The notes beneath the pieces were generated by a model. It saw nothing but the letters and a program-made list of their open reading frames with translations, had not been told where the DNA came from and did not search any database. Shown here in pieces: positions 22,375 to 30,128 of a stretch of 37,144 nt of DNA. The translations under genes were made by a program, and so were the position numbers. How positions within the stretch are numbered: position 1 is the stretch's first letter; each line of letters begins with the position of its first letter. Source of the stretch: JBBIJH01 sp037446075 (lineage in GTDB: Bacteria; Bacteroidota; Ignavibacteria; UBA10030; JAHEZR01). The DNA is taken from contig JBBIJH010000007.1 in assembly GCA_037446075.1 (NCBI GenBank), forward strand, positions 1 through 37,144, in the 5' to 3' direction.

Positions 22375-24036
22375 TTACTCCTTGTACTCCCCCCAGACGT
22401 CTCTCATCGCGTCCGAGATTTCGCCGAGTGTCGCATAAGATTCTACAGCGGCGAGAAGAAACGGGAACAGGCTGCCCGATCCCTCAGCAGCTCGACGTAA
22501 ATCCTCCAGGGCTTTTTGAACCCGTTCGTTTGATCTTCGTGTACGCAATTCTTTCAGCCGTTTGATCTGACGGTCTCGCACGGCGGGATCAATTTCCAGC
22601 AGCTCCACAGCTTCCTCTTCCTCGCTTTTGAACTCATTCACACCAACGATGATCTTTTCCTTTTGCTCGATGGCTCGCTGGTACTCGTAGGCGCTCTTGG
22701 CAATCTCGCGCTGATAAAATTTCTTCTCAATTGCAGCGAGGGCACCGCCCATCCGGTCTATCTTTTCGAGATATTGCCTGACTCGTCGCTCGATCTCGTC
22801 CGTGAGAGACTCCAGAAAGTATGACCCACCGAGGGGATCGATCGTATCGGTGACACCGCTCTCGAAGGCAATCACTTGCTGCGTCCGGAGAGCCAGGCGA
22901 GCCGAAGCCTCCGTCGGAAGCGCGAGCGCCTCATCTCGCGCGTTCGTGTGGAGGGATTGACAGCCACCGAGAACCGCCGCAAGCGCTTGCAGAGTGACAC
23001 GCACAACGTTGTTATCGATTTGCCGAGCAGTCAGAGTCGACCCTCCCGTCTGCACGTGGAAGCGCAGTTTCATGGCCTCCGGGTTCTGTGCACCGAAGCG
23101 TTCTTTCATGATTGAAGCCCAGACGCGTCGCGCTGCCCGGAACTTTGCTATCTCCTCAAAGAAGTTATTATGCGCATTGAAGAAGAATGAGAGCTGCGGG
23201 CCCAACGTATCGACGTTCAGGCTGGCGTCCACCGCCGCCTGAACGTAGGCGATCGCGTTCGCGAGAGTGAAAGCCACCTCCTGCACCGCAGTAGATCCCG
23301 CCTCACGAATATGATAGCCGCTGATGGAGATCGCGTTCCATTTGGGAAGAAACTCAGTGCACCACTTCATGATGTCAGTGACGAGTCGCATCGACGGACG
23401 TGGTGGATAGATGTATGTACCACGGGCGATAAACTCTTTGAGAATATCGTTCTGGACAGTCCCCGAGAGTTTCCGAAGGTCCGCTCCCTGTTTCTTCGCC
23501 AGCGCAATGTAGAAAGCGAGTAAGATCGCCGCCGTAGCATTGATCGTCATTGAGGTCGTGACCTTCTCCAGCTCGATGCCATCGAACAAGATTTCTATAT
23601 CAGCGAGAGAATCAACCGCAACACCCACTCTCCCCACTTCCCCCTCTGCGAGGGGGTGGTCCGAATCGTAACCCATCTGGGTCGGGAGATCAAATGCAAC
23701 CGAAAGGCCCGTCGTCCCCTGTTGGAGCAAATATCGATAGCGCTTGTTTGACTCCTCAGCACTACCAAACCCAGCATATTGCCGCATCGTCCAGAAACGA
23801 CTCCGGTACATTGAGGGATACACGCCGCGCGTAAATGGATAGGATCCCGGAAATCCGATTTTCTCTAGATAGCTGAACTCCGTAGGAACATACAGGTTCT
23901 CGATGGGTATGCCAGAATCGGTTGCAAACCTCGGAGCGCGCTCAGCCATTCTCTTGAGAGAGGGGGTGAAAAGTTCCTCTTCCCACTTTTTCTTCTCGAC
24001 TTGAATCCTCGTCAATGTTGTCTCCATAGTTTCCAT
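22375..24036 (-). CDS. Methylmalonyl-CoA mutase, large (catalytic) subunit
   Basis: This 553-residue protein is the TIM-barrel subunit of a B12-dependent acyl-CoA mutase without the cobalamin domain, which must be encoded elsewhere. Substrate-determining residues favour methylmalonyl-CoA: Tyr87 in RQYAGFG (Propionibacterium Tyr89, Phe in isobutyryl-CoA mutase), Arg205 in EFIARGTYIYPP (Arg207, Gln in isobutyryl-CoA mutase) and His242 in SGYHIREAG (His244). QTGGSTLTARQIDNNVVR and SLHTNARDEALALPTE are also conserved. It interconverts succinyl-CoA and methylmalonyl-CoA in propionate and odd-chain or branched-chain metabolism. No MeaB chaperone or epimerase gene is adjacent; the upstream neighbour is comEC. 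Confidence 0.93.
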   Translation of the reverse strand: METMETTLTRIQVEKKKWEEELFTPSLKRMAERAPRFATDSGIPIENLYVPTEFSYLEKIGFPGSYPFTRGVYPSMYRSRFWTMRQYAGFGSAEESNKRYRYLLQQGTTGLSVAFDLPTQMGYDSDHPLAEGEVGRVGVAVDSLADIEILFDGIELEKVTTSMTINATAAILLAFYIALAKKQGADLRKLSGTVQNDILKEFIARGTYIYPPRPSMRLVTDIMKWCTEFLPKWNAISISGYHIREAGSTAVQEVAFTLANAIAYVQAAVDASLNVDTLGPQLSFFFNAHNNFFEEIAKFRAARRVWASIMKERFGAQNPEAMKLRFHVQTGGSTLTARQIDNNVVRVTLQALAAVLGGCQSLHTNARDEALALPTEASARLALRTQQVIAFESGVTDTIDPLGGSYFLESLTDEIERRVRQYLEKIDRMGGALAAIEKKFYQREIAKSAYEYQRAIEQKEKIIVGVNEFKSEEEEAVELLEIDPAVRDRQIKRLKELRTRRSNERVQKALEDLRRAAEGSGSLFPFLLAAVESYATLGEISDAMRDVWGEYKE

Positions 24037-24103
24037 TGTTCAGATGATCGAAAAAACTCGAGAGTTGCGATCTAAAATAACCAACCGTGCCTCCAATGTC
24101 AAA

Positions 24104-26536
24104 CTACTGCCAGCGGAGACGCCGAATCGACCTGCCGTCGCTCTCGTAGATCAAAGCCCCTTCGAGATCAGTCCTCCTGACCTCTGTGCCAACCGATTGA
24201 TAGCGTCCGATCACTTCCATCGACGGATGTCCAAATTTGTTGTTCGCACCGACCGAGATGGCGGCGTGGTCTGGTCTCATGGCCTCGACAAACTGCGGCG
24301 TGCTGCTTGTGATGCTTCCGTGGTGTCCCACTTTGACAAAAGAGGACTTAAGGAAACCATCGAAAAGCTGCACTATCTGTAATTCCGAGGGTTCCTCGGC
24401 ATCCCCCGTCAGGAGGAGAGCAGTTTTTCCGTATTGAATTCTCAGGACGACCGATCCATTGTTGAAATCTTGGACAAAGTGGATTGAATCTCTCTGTACG
24501 AAGTCCATCGTGGGGTGGAGAACAAAGATGCGGACGTCTTTGTCAATCTCAATTCTATCCCCGGCTTTCAAGTGATAAAAGGGGACCCCAAGCTCCGTGA
24601 TAGCTCTCTGAAAATCCTGATAGAGTTTTGATTCTGCCTTATGACCCGCATCGTACACCTCACCCACAGAGATTGCTCTCAACACCGCCTCCACCCCGCC
24701 GAGGTGATCACTGTGTGGGTGGGTTACAACGAGGGCATTTAACTTCTTCAGCGTTCTTTTCAAGAACGGGGCAACGATCTTCTCACCGGCATCATAGTTA
24801 AGCGTCTTTGGCCCTCCATCAACGAGCAGTGTCTTTCCTGATGGGAATTCCACGAGCGTTGCATCGCCCTGCCCAACGTCGAGGACTGTGATTCGCAGTC
24901 GCGGCCCCTCCCGGAAGAAAGCCAGGAAGAGTGCTATGTTCGCCAGGATTAGCATTGGGAATACCAGCTTCCTCCTTAACTGTTTCTCTTTCCAATTAAA
25001 GACAAAAAGCGCTACCGAATAGAACAGAAGAAAATCAAGGAAACCAAACTTCGCTACAGAAAGAAATGCGAATGGGATACTCCCGGAATAATCGACAACT
25101 CTGAGAACGATATTCAACAACAGGTGCTCGGCCTCGCCGTAGATTGCTGCAAGCCAGCCCGAGAAAAGAGCGAAGAAAGAAATGGCGAAGCCAAGCGCCA
25201 ATCCAACTCCGACTGCCGGGATCACGAAGAGATTGGTCAGAAGGGACACAAGAGAAACCTTGCCAAAATAGGTTACTGTGAACGGGATCGTGCCGACCTG
25301 CGCTGCAGCGGAGACTGAGAAAAGCTTCCAGAGAAAATCGAAAAGCCGCGATCGTCGCACTTTCTCCGGAAAATGTTCAGAGTACCAGAAAATCTTGGGG
25401 TAAAAGTAGAGGATCGAGCCTACAGCAGCAAAGGAAAGCTGGAAGCCGGGGTTGAAGAGCTGCTTCGCATCGATGAAGTAAATGAGAATCGCAGCGAAGG
25501 CCAGTGAGTTGAAGACGTCGGGCTTTTTCTGGAGGAGTCGAGCTACGAGGATCACTGTCGCCATAATCGTCGCTCTGACGACCGATGGGGCAGAGCCGGT
25601 CAGGAGCACGTAGATGAACAATGACAGGAGTGTTAACAAGGTCGTCCACGTCCTTCTCAACCTCAAGAGACTGAAGACGCTCACAAGGATCAGTGCCACC
25701 ATTCCCACGTGTAAGCCCGAAACTGCAAGCACGTGAATTACCCCGGCATTGATGAAGGAGTCCTTCACTTCCATCGGAATCTCCGACCGATCGCCAATCA
25801 ATATGCCTTTGAGAAAAGCGCCTTCGACTCCACCAACCGTTTCATCAATCGCTGAAGCGATTGCAGATCGTACCCGTGCTATGCTTCGGGACGCTGAGAC
25901 TGTCCGCTCATGCTCGCCAAATGGTAGAAAGTCGTTTGCACTCTTCAGGTACATAACCGCTGAGATGCCATTCAGCAGGAGATGCCGCCGGAAATCAAAA
26001 TCACCTGGGTTTCGGGGGCCTCTCGGATGTTCGAGCTTACCATATACCGCGACTTGATCTCTTAACTGCACTGATCTCATCAAGCTATCTGCTTCCGGCG
26101 ACTCACGAACTGCAATGAGGACATCCCCATCGATTTCTTCGGCCTGGGTTTCCAGGCGGAGTGCTGAGACTTGTATGACAAACTGAAGAGACCTCGATTT
26201 TTTCTGTGGTCGGTCTTGCACTGATCCAATAAGCCAAGCCTCTCTGGCGCTATCAGCATACAATGCAAGTCTGTTGCCTGTTACCAGCCTTTCATCTACC
26301 GCGAATTTCCATGCACCAAGGACCACCAGAACGCAGAGGACGATCGGAGTCAGAATCCCCTGCATATCGTGCCGGCCTTTGGACAACAGGTGCAAGAGGA
26401 TTGCGGTGGCAACAAGCCCTGCAAGAAGAAAGGAAGTTAACCTTACAGAAAGGCTGAGGCGCTCAGCAAGCAGGATGCCGCACGTCATGGCCAGAGCCAC
26501 CTTTAGTGCAGAACGATGCCAAAGGAAGTTCGACAT
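24104..26536 (-). CDS. comEC: ComEC/Rec2-family DNA uptake channel protein
   Basis: This 810-residue inner-membrane protein moves single-stranded DNA into the cytoplasm in natural transformation. The order is: N-terminal helices (to about 80), an OB-like soluble segment with a DUF4131-type region (about 100-200, including PRGPRNPGDFDFRRHLL), the competence domain with HVLAVSGLHVGM (268-279) and multiple helices to about 545, and a C-terminal metallo-beta-lactamase domain with LDVGQGDATLVEFPSG, DGGPK and the metal motif HPHSDH (606-611). Full length and intact. It is 26 bp downstream of the phosphatase-superfamily gene. With natural competence, capture of cassettes such as those at 9-16 kb is plausible (inference). 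Confidence 0.95.
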   Translation of the reverse strand: MSNFLWHRSALKVALAMTCGILLAERLSLSVRLTSFLLAGLVATAILLHLLSKGRHDMQGILTPIVLCVLVVLGAWKFAVDERLVTGNRLALYADSAREAWLIGSVQDRPQKKSRSLQFVIQVSALRLETQAEEIDGDVLIAVRESPEADSLMRSVQLRDQVAVYGKLEHPRGPRNPGDFDFRRHLLLNGISAVMYLKSANDFLPFGEHERTVSASRSIARVRSAIASAIDETVGGVEGAFLKGILIGDRSEIPMEVKDSFINAGVIHVLAVSGLHVGMVALILVSVFSLLRLRRTWTTLLTLLSLFIYVLLTGSAPSVVRATIMATVILVARLLQKKPDVFNSLAFAAILIYFIDAKQLFNPGFQLSFAAVGSILYFYPKIFWYSEHFPEKVRRSRLFDFLWKLFSVSAAAQVGTIPFTVTYFGKVSLVSLLTNLFVIPAVGVGLALGFAISFFALFSGWLAAIYGEAEHLLLNIVLRVVDYSGSIPFAFLSVAKFGFLDFLLFYSVALFVFNWKEKQLRRKLVFPMLILANIALFLAFFREGPRLRITVLDVGQGDATLVEFPSGKTLLVDGGPKTLNYDAGEKIVAPFLKRTLKKLNALVVTHPHSDHLGGVEAVLRAISVGEVYDAGHKAESKLYQDFQRAITELGVPFYHLKAGDRIEIDKDVRIFVLHPTMDFVQRDSIHFVQDFNNGSVVLRIQYGKTALLLTGDAEEPSELQIVQLFDGFLKSSFVKVGHHGSITSSTPQFVEAMRPDHAAISVGANNKFGHPSMEVIGRYQSVGTEVRRTDLEGALIYESDGRSIRRLRWQ

Positions 26537-26562
26537 GGGAGACTTTTGCCCGAGCGAGAAAT

Positions 26563-27471
26563 CTACCTGGACATGAACTCAACAAGCGTAGGGGTGATAC
26601 GAGTAAGGCTGTTGATTGCCCTGCTCGCTACATCTTTCTGTGAACCAAGAAGAAGCAGCGGGACGGGATTTCTTGTGTGGGATTTTGTGGAAAGGTCCTC
26701 GATGTTTCCATGATCGCTCGTGAACAGAAGAAGTGATTCCTCCGGCTCGAAGTGCTCCAGCACTCCGCCAAGGAAGCTGTCCAAACGCTCGAGGACCTCC
26801 GTTGCGACACTCATATTCCGGCTATGTCCTGCGTGATCGGTCAAGAAATACTCGAAGAGAGTGAAATCAAACTTTCTGGATAGGCGGTAGAATCGTTCTC
26901 CAGCAGTTCGAGGAGAAAGGACAGGAAGATGATCGTATCCGAACTGTGCCCACCGTTCTCCAGTGATATCAGCCGGCAGGGCTTCACCTGATTTCAACTC
27001 CTCGTAACCACGAAGAGGCATCCCGGCAATCGTCGACGAGAGAGTCGTGACCGTATATCTGAGCTTTCGCCTCTCGATTGCTTCATGAAACTGCCGGGGG
27101 TAAGCATTCGCGAAGCACACGGTCTTCCCTCGATCGCGAAGTTGGCGGAACAAGTTTCTCTCGTGAAGCAGAGACTTCAGCCTTGAGTGGGGATATGGTC
27201 CGAAGTGCTGCCCGAGTAACCTCGATGCGTTGACTCCGGTGAAGATCGTTGTCTGCCCGGTGCCACTCTGCGGGAGACCCTTGACTCCTAGTGTGGGACT
27301 CAGCGGTTTTAGCACGGCCTGCGAATTGGCTATGCGAGAGTTCTTCCTGCTCGGAAGATGACCGCCAAGAAGAGAGGAGAGATGCTGAAGGTTTGCAGAG
27401 AAGAAAGGATTCGTCGTGGGATCTTCCCTTCCGAGTCCAACCCCGTCGGCAAAGATCATCAAGATGCGCAC
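26563..27471 (-). CDS. Alkaline-phosphatase-superfamily metalloenzyme (PGM-like)
   Basis: This 302-residue protein starts at GTG 27471 with GAGGTGAT seven bases upstream. The fold is that of the metalloenzyme domain shared by phosphoglycerate mutase (iPGM), phosphopentomutase and phosphatases: the first metal aspartate is in MIFADGVGLG (Asp9), the nucleophile region is GLPQSGTGQTTIFTG (Ser69 or Thr71), and later ligands lie in FLTDHAGH and FTSDHGNIED, with THTRNPVP-like SHTRNPVPLLLLG at the C-terminus. It lacks the inserted domain of true iPGM and is short. The family is widespread but its substrate is unknown. It is followed by comEC after 26 bp and preceded by dtd after 156 bp. Confidence 0.85.
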   Translation of the reverse strand: MRILMIFADGVGLGREDPTTNPFFSANLQHLSSLLGGHLPSRKNSRIANSQAVLKPLSPTLGVKGLPQSGTGQTTIFTGVNASRLLGQHFGPYPHSRLKSLLHERNLFRQLRDRGKTVCFANAYPRQFHEAIERRKLRYTVTTLSSTIAGMPLRGYEELKSGEALPADITGERWAQFGYDHLPVLSPRTAGERFYRLSRKFDFTLFEYFLTDHAGHSRNMSVATEVLERLDSFLGGVLEHFEPEESLLLFTSDHGNIEDLSTKSHTRNPVPLLLLGSQKDVASRAINSLTRITPTLVEFMSR

Positions 27472-27494
27472 GAATCACCTCATCCCTAGATACA

Positions 27495-27512
27495 CGGGAG
27501 CTATTGCTCCCG
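27495..27512. repeat. Perfect 7-bp hairpin CGGGAGC-TATT-GCTCCCG
   Basis: An 18-base perfect palindrome with a four-base loop lies 24 bases upstream of the GTG start at 27471, in the otherwise gene-free gap to dtd. It resembles the palindromes at 17757-17877 in arm length and could be a lone REP-like unit or a weak attenuator. No U-run follows on either strand, so it is not a classical terminator. Confidence 0.45.
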
Positions 27513-27627
27513 CCCATCTTCATATGTTCATGGGGTATCAGAGAGCAATTGATCTCGGCTACCCTTGTGGTGTGAAGGGTGCTGTCGCAGACCCGTCTGC
27601 AACAGCCGACCTGTTTGGTCAAGATCC

Positions 27628-28098
27628 CTAGCCTGACCGCGGCCCAGCATCGGATTTGCTCTCTACCATTACAGTCACAGGTCCATCGTTCACAAGCTCC
27701 ACATCCATCATTGCCCGAAAGACACCAGTGGCAACTTTCGACACCCCGAGTTGGCGTCTGAGGCGATCGACAAACTTCTCGTAAAGCGCGTTGGCAAGTT
27801 CTGGCGGTGCAGCCTCTGTGAAGCCCGGCCGGTTTCCTTTCCTCGTGTCTCCATAAAGAGTAAACTGTGAGACCACCATCACCTCACCATCGATCTCTTT
27901 CACCGATAGATTCATCTTTCCTTCGCTATCTTCGAAGATCCTCAGTGCCGCACAGCGGTCTGCAAGGTAATCTGCATCGGCCTCGCTATCGCCAGTCCTG
28001 ACGCCGAGAAGGACAAGCATTCCCTTCCCTGTCGCGCTGTAGACCTGGCCCCCAATCGTAACTTGACATCTCTTGACACGCTGGATGAGCGCACGCAT
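27628..28098 (-). CDS. dtd: D-aminoacyl-tRNA deacylase
   Basis: Dtd removes D-amino acids (and glycine mischarged on tRNA-Ala) from tRNA. The protein has 156 residues, the normal size. The two active-site motifs are SQFTLYGDTRKGNRPGF (from Ser77, where canonical members have SQFTL) and N-D-G-P-V-T (137-142, canonical NxGPVT) with the cross-subunit Gly-cisPro pair. MRALIQRVKRCQVTIGG at the N-terminus is also typical. The last residues SKSDAGPRSG extend slightly past the domain. It is 63 bp downstream of prmC on the same strand, giving a small translation-quality pair. Confidence 0.96.
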   Translation of the reverse strand: MRALIQRVKRCQVTIGGQVYSATGKGMLVLLGVRTGDSEADADYLADRCAALRIFEDSEGKMNLSVKEIDGEVMVVSQFTLYGDTRKGNRPGFTEAAPPELANALYEKFVDRLRRQLGVSKVATGVFRAMMDVELVNDGPVTVMVESKSDAGPRSG

Positions 28099-28161
28099 AA
28101 AACGAGATATGAGATACGTCTTGTGAGTTAAATCAAACCTCAGAGCTTCAGCGAGGGAAGG

Positions 28162-29055
28162 TCACTCGAACTTCCCTCTCAGTACCCTCTCGATGCCTGC
28201 CAAGTCTTTTAGGACCTCAATTTGCTTGTAACCCGCGTTGGCCATGATTCGCCGTACGTCTCCACTTTGCCCATCGCCGACTTCGAAAAGGAGATGGCCA
28301 CCTTTTCGGAGCAATGATGTACCCAGCTCTGAGATTCGTCGGAAGAATTTCAGCCCATCCGACTCGTCACATGTTGCAAAACGCGGCTCGTAGTCTCTGA
28401 TTTCAGGCGGTAGCTGTCCAAAATCCTCCTTCGCGACGTAAGGAGGATTGGAAACAACGATGTCGAAAGTCTGTCCCGCAAGAAGATCTGAAGAAGAAAG
28501 GATGTCGACTTGCTTGAAAGTTACACGCTCCGAGACACCGTGCAGTTCGGCGTTGTGCATCGCCACTTCAAGTGCATCCGATGAGATGTCGATCGCCATC
28601 ACGATCACAGTCGGTACTAACTTCGCGACTGTTACTGCGACATTGCCGCATCCCGTTCCAACATCTAGGACGCTGATCGGTCTACCCCTCTCTCCCTGCG
28701 ATTTACACAGTTCGATTGTTTTCTCCACGAGTACTTCCGTTTCGGGTCGAGGGATGAGGACGCGCCGGTCGACAAAGAAGCGTAAACCCATGAACTCTGC
28801 TTCGCCGAGGATGTACTGGAGAGGTTCTCGCAAAGCTCGACGCCTGAGAAGCAACTTGTATTCTTCACGCTCAACGTGATCAACGGGTCTGTCGAAATGA
28901 GTGTACAAGTCGATCCGCCGGTACCCAAGGACATGAGCAAGCAAGAGCTCTGTGTTCAATCGTGCGTCGTCAACGCCTTGAGAATCGAGGTACTCAGTGC
29001 TAGCGGAGATGATGTCGAGGATAGTCCAGAGTCTCGTCGTGGCTATGATCAGCAT
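28162..29055 (-). CDS. prmC: Release factor glutamine N5-methyltransferase PrmC
   Basis: PrmC methylates the glutamine of the GGQ motif in RF1 and RF2, raising termination efficiency. The protein has 297 residues. It has the N-terminal helical domain (RLNTELLLAHVLGYRR, REPLQYILGEAEFMGLRF, IPRPETEVLVE) and the SAM-binding domain with motif I DVGTGCGNVAV (131-141) and catalytic NPPY (203-206). ATG at 29055 lies about eight residues before the usual family start; no strong ribosome site is visible, so the exact start is uncertain. It is followed by dtd and preceded by a PhyH gene after 90 bp. Confidence 0.95.
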   Translation of the reverse strand: MLIIATTRLWTILDIISASTEYLDSQGVDDARLNTELLLAHVLGYRRIDLYTHFDRPVDHVEREEYKLLLRRRALREPLQYILGEAEFMGLRFFVDRRVLIPRPETEVLVEKTIELCKSQGERGRPISVLDVGTGCGNVAVTVAKLVPTVIVMAIDISSDALEVAMHNAELHGVSERVTFKQVDILSSSDLLAGQTFDIVVSNPPYVAKEDFGQLPPEIRDYEPRFATCDESDGLKFFRRISELGTSLLRKGGHLLFEVGDGQSGDVRRIMANAGYKQIEVLKDLAGIERVLRGKFE

Positions 29056-29145
29056 TCGGCAGGAAGTTTTGCAATCTCAGACCCAGAAGTTCTTTCATCT
29101 CATGCGAAAGCGACCCCGTGGCAAGAGCATTCTCCCTGCGGCCTC

Positions 29146-29958
29146 CTACCCTTCTTGATGTGAAGCCCTTCGCCTTTCCTCCCGCGCGGTGCGCTTCATC
29201 GTGTTCCAGTAGAAGTTCAACGGAACTTCACGGGGCTTCGGGTCAAGGCCAAGCACGAGAATGTAAGCGCGACGCGGCTCATCCGATTTGTTCGGTCCAG
29301 CGTAGTGAAGAGTGCGGAAGTGATGAACGGTGGCTCCACCAGCTTTCAGAGGACAGGCAACAGCCGCCGAGGGATCGATTTCGTCGACTTCGAGTCCGTG
29401 GACGCGTGGGTCATAGTTGATGGAATGGTGAGGAAGAACATCGAGCTTGTGGCTTCCGGGAAGGAACTGCATGCAACCATTTTCCAGTGTTGCGCCCTGA
29501 AGGGGAATCCACACACTGAGATCGAGGTGATCATAGTTCCCGTCGCGGTAGGCAGCGTCTTGATGCCACGGTGTTTCGGCGCCATGTCGGGCCGGCTTGA
29601 AGATCGCGTGCTCTCCGAGGAGCTTCGCTTCCGGTCCGACCAATTGCTTCGCAATCGCAATTGCGTTCGCACGGAACAAGGTGTCCTTCAGCTCAGGAGC
29701 ATACTTGGAAGGATCGAGAATCTGCGGAAGCCTCGCTTCACGATTTTCTTCATCCGTCCCCGCAAGGTCAAACTGATCTCCGAACTCCCGACCCGCCCTC
29801 TCCTGAAAGAGCCGATCGTACACCTTTCGGACCCAGGCGATTTCTTCCAGAGTAGTGATCGCATCAATAACAAGATAACCCTCGCGATGGAAAAAGGCTA
29901 CCTGTGTGTCACTCAACTCGATTGTGGACGTCGAGCCTCCCATGTGCAGAGCCCCCAT
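29146..29958 (-). CDS. Phytanoyl-CoA dioxygenase (PhyH) family protein
   Basis: This is a second Fe(II)/2-oxoglutarate oxygenase, of 270 residues. Iron ligands are His132 and Asp134 in TPWHQDAAYRDG and His218 in RTLHYAGPNKS, with Arg229/Arg230 for 2-oxoglutarate. Other marks are FFHREGYLVID near the start, WIPLQGATLENGCMQFLPGS and LKAGGATVHH. ENGCMQF.PGSH is shared with the first PhyH at 8288, but the rest differs, so they are not recent duplicates. The second Met (residue 6) could be the true start. Substrate unknown. It is separated by 170 bp from the TPR protein gene upstream. Confidence 0.91.
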   Translation of the reverse strand: MGALHMGGSTSTIELSDTQVAFFHREGYLVIDAITTLEEIAWVRKVYDRLFQERAGREFGDQFDLAGTDEENREARLPQILDPSKYAPELKDTLFRANAIAIAKQLVGPEAKLLGEHAIFKPARHGAETPWHQDAAYRDGNYDHLDLSVWIPLQGATLENGCMQFLPGSHKLDVLPHHSINYDPRVHGLEVDEIDPSAAVACPLKAGGATVHHFRTLHYAGPNKSDEPRRAYILVLGLDPKPREVPLNFYWNTMKRTAREERRRASHQEG

Positions 29959-30040
29959 AATGAACTAGAATTCCTGCTCACGATTTCTAATATTGTGCAC
30001 CACCCTTCGACCCAAGAAGCGCTTTCCTCTTGCACCGAGC

Positions 30041-30068
30041 CCTGCCTTCGTGATTCTCCGAAGGCGGG
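30041..30068 (-). terminator. Stem-loop downstream of the TPR protein gene
   Basis: CCTGCCTTCG and CGAAGGCGGG form a 10-bp stem (one G-T pair) around an 8-base loop, 61 bases after the stop of the minus-strand TPR gene and 83 bases before the next gene on that strand. No U-run follows, so it is either a Rho-dependent end, an RNA-stabilising hairpin or a repeat. The rest of this 170-bp gap shows nothing else. Confidence 0.35.
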
Positions 30069-30128
30069 AAGTGGCAGCTTCATTCATGAAAAAGCTGATG
30101 ATGTTCGGGGCGTTTTCCAACAGTCAGT

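Noticed and set aside
27416..27631. Plus-strand frame across the dtd/metalloenzyme gap
   Set aside because: It starts inside the well-supported metalloenzyme gene on the other strand, has no ribosome site and shows no family resemblance.
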